From: JBGCDD01 sp045105075
GTDB lineage: Bacteria > Pseudomonadota > Alphaproteobacteria > Rhodobacterales > Rhodobacteraceae
DNA length: 13,392 nt
Assembly (NCBI GenBank): GCA_045105075.1
Contig: JBGCDD010000080.1
Location: forward strand, 1 to 13,392
Reading direction: 5' to 3'
Within the stretch, counting starts at the first letter, position 1; each line of letters starts with the position of its first letter. Positions 13,253 to 13,392 of this stretch are shown here, in pieces. The position numbers and the translations under genes are program-made. The notes under the pieces were generated by a model. The model worked only from the letters and a program-made list of their open reading frames with translations. It was not told the origin of the DNA and ran no database searches.

Positions 13253-13392
13253 ATGACGAATGTAGTAATAGCGTCTGCGTGTCGGACGGGGGTTGGTAGT
13301 TTTGGGGGTTCGTTTTCTGGGACGCCTGCGCATGATTTGGGGTCTGCGGTTTTGTCTGGCGTTGTTGCACGCGCTGGGGTTGAGCCTGGTGA
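13253..13392 (+). CDS. acetyl-CoA acetyltransferase (thiolase), N-terminal fragment
   Basis: Only the first 46 codons lie in the window. They begin with MTNVVIASACRTGVGSFGGS, then SGTPAHDLGSAV and ARAGVEPG, which is the classic N-terminus of biosynthetic or degradative thiolases (PhaA/AtoB type). The reaction joins or splits acetoacetyl-CoA and acetyl-CoA, for poly-hydroxybutyrate synthesis or fatty-acid and amino-acid breakdown. The ATG is supported by AAGGGGAA about 8-9 nt upstream. The active-site Cys, normally near residue 89, and the C-terminal His/Cys lie beyond the window. The codons here favour G and T in third position (GGG, GTT, GGT, TCT), unlike the C/G-ending codons of the neighbours. 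The gene continues to the right. Confidence 0.88.
   Translation, partial: MTNVVIASACRTGVGSFGGSFSGTPAHDLGSAVLSGVVARAGVEPG

Noticed and set aside
1..13392. luxI-type AHL synthase, CRISPR array, tRNA, insertion sequence or transposase
   Set aside because: Each was looked for while reading both strands, and no recognisable motif or repeat pattern was found.

Overview
The window looks like chromosomal DNA of an alphaproteobacterium, most likely of the Rhodobacterales/Roseobacter group. This is inferred from the moderately high GC content, tightly overlapping transport operons, a TAXI-type TRAP transporter, a branched-chain-type (HAAT) ABC transporter, an SBP56-type methanethiol oxidase and a PhaA-like thiolase start. 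No rRNA, tRNA, CRISPR array or insertion sequence was recognised. Gene names and functions come from motifs and remembered family sequences; no database search was possible.

Layout: (1) 1-1278, minus: 3'-truncated SBP56/methanethiol oxidase gene, with a palindrome and a possible promoter upstream. (2) 1490-2197, minus: LuxR-family regulator that keeps every canonical acyl-homoserine-lactone (AHL) pocket residue at TraR spacing. (3) 2317-7854, plus: five-gene HAAT ABC operon diverging from luxR, with genes abutting or overlapping by 4 nt: binding protein, two ATPases, LivH-like permease, and a LivM-like permease fused at its C-terminus to an alpha/beta hydrolase resembling the AHL lactonase AidH. 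The divergent intergenic region holds an 18-bp lux-box-like palindrome. (4) 7971-11161, plus: TAXI TRAP binding protein and fused 4TM-12TM permease, with their own promoter and a structured leader. (5) 11158-11322, minus: small two-helix membrane protein, convergent with the TRAP gene. (6) 11323-11700: a gap of nearly 380 bases with no convincing gene. (7) 11701-13083, minus: M20 metallopeptidase. (8) 13253-13392, plus: first 46 codons of an acetyl-CoA acetyltransferase.

The most interesting unit is 1490-7854. The LuxR protein, the candidate lux box, the dedicated importer and the hydrolase attached to the importer's inner-membrane subunit suggest a signal-responsive system that imports an AHL or related lactone and opens or cleaves it as it enters the cytoplasm. 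There is no luxI synthase in the window, so the LuxR may be a solo that listens to foreign signals. The parts are visible in the sequence; the AHL substrate and the lux-box function are inference. One ATPase of this transporter also has a degenerate ABC signature motif, so its ATP sites are probably unequal.
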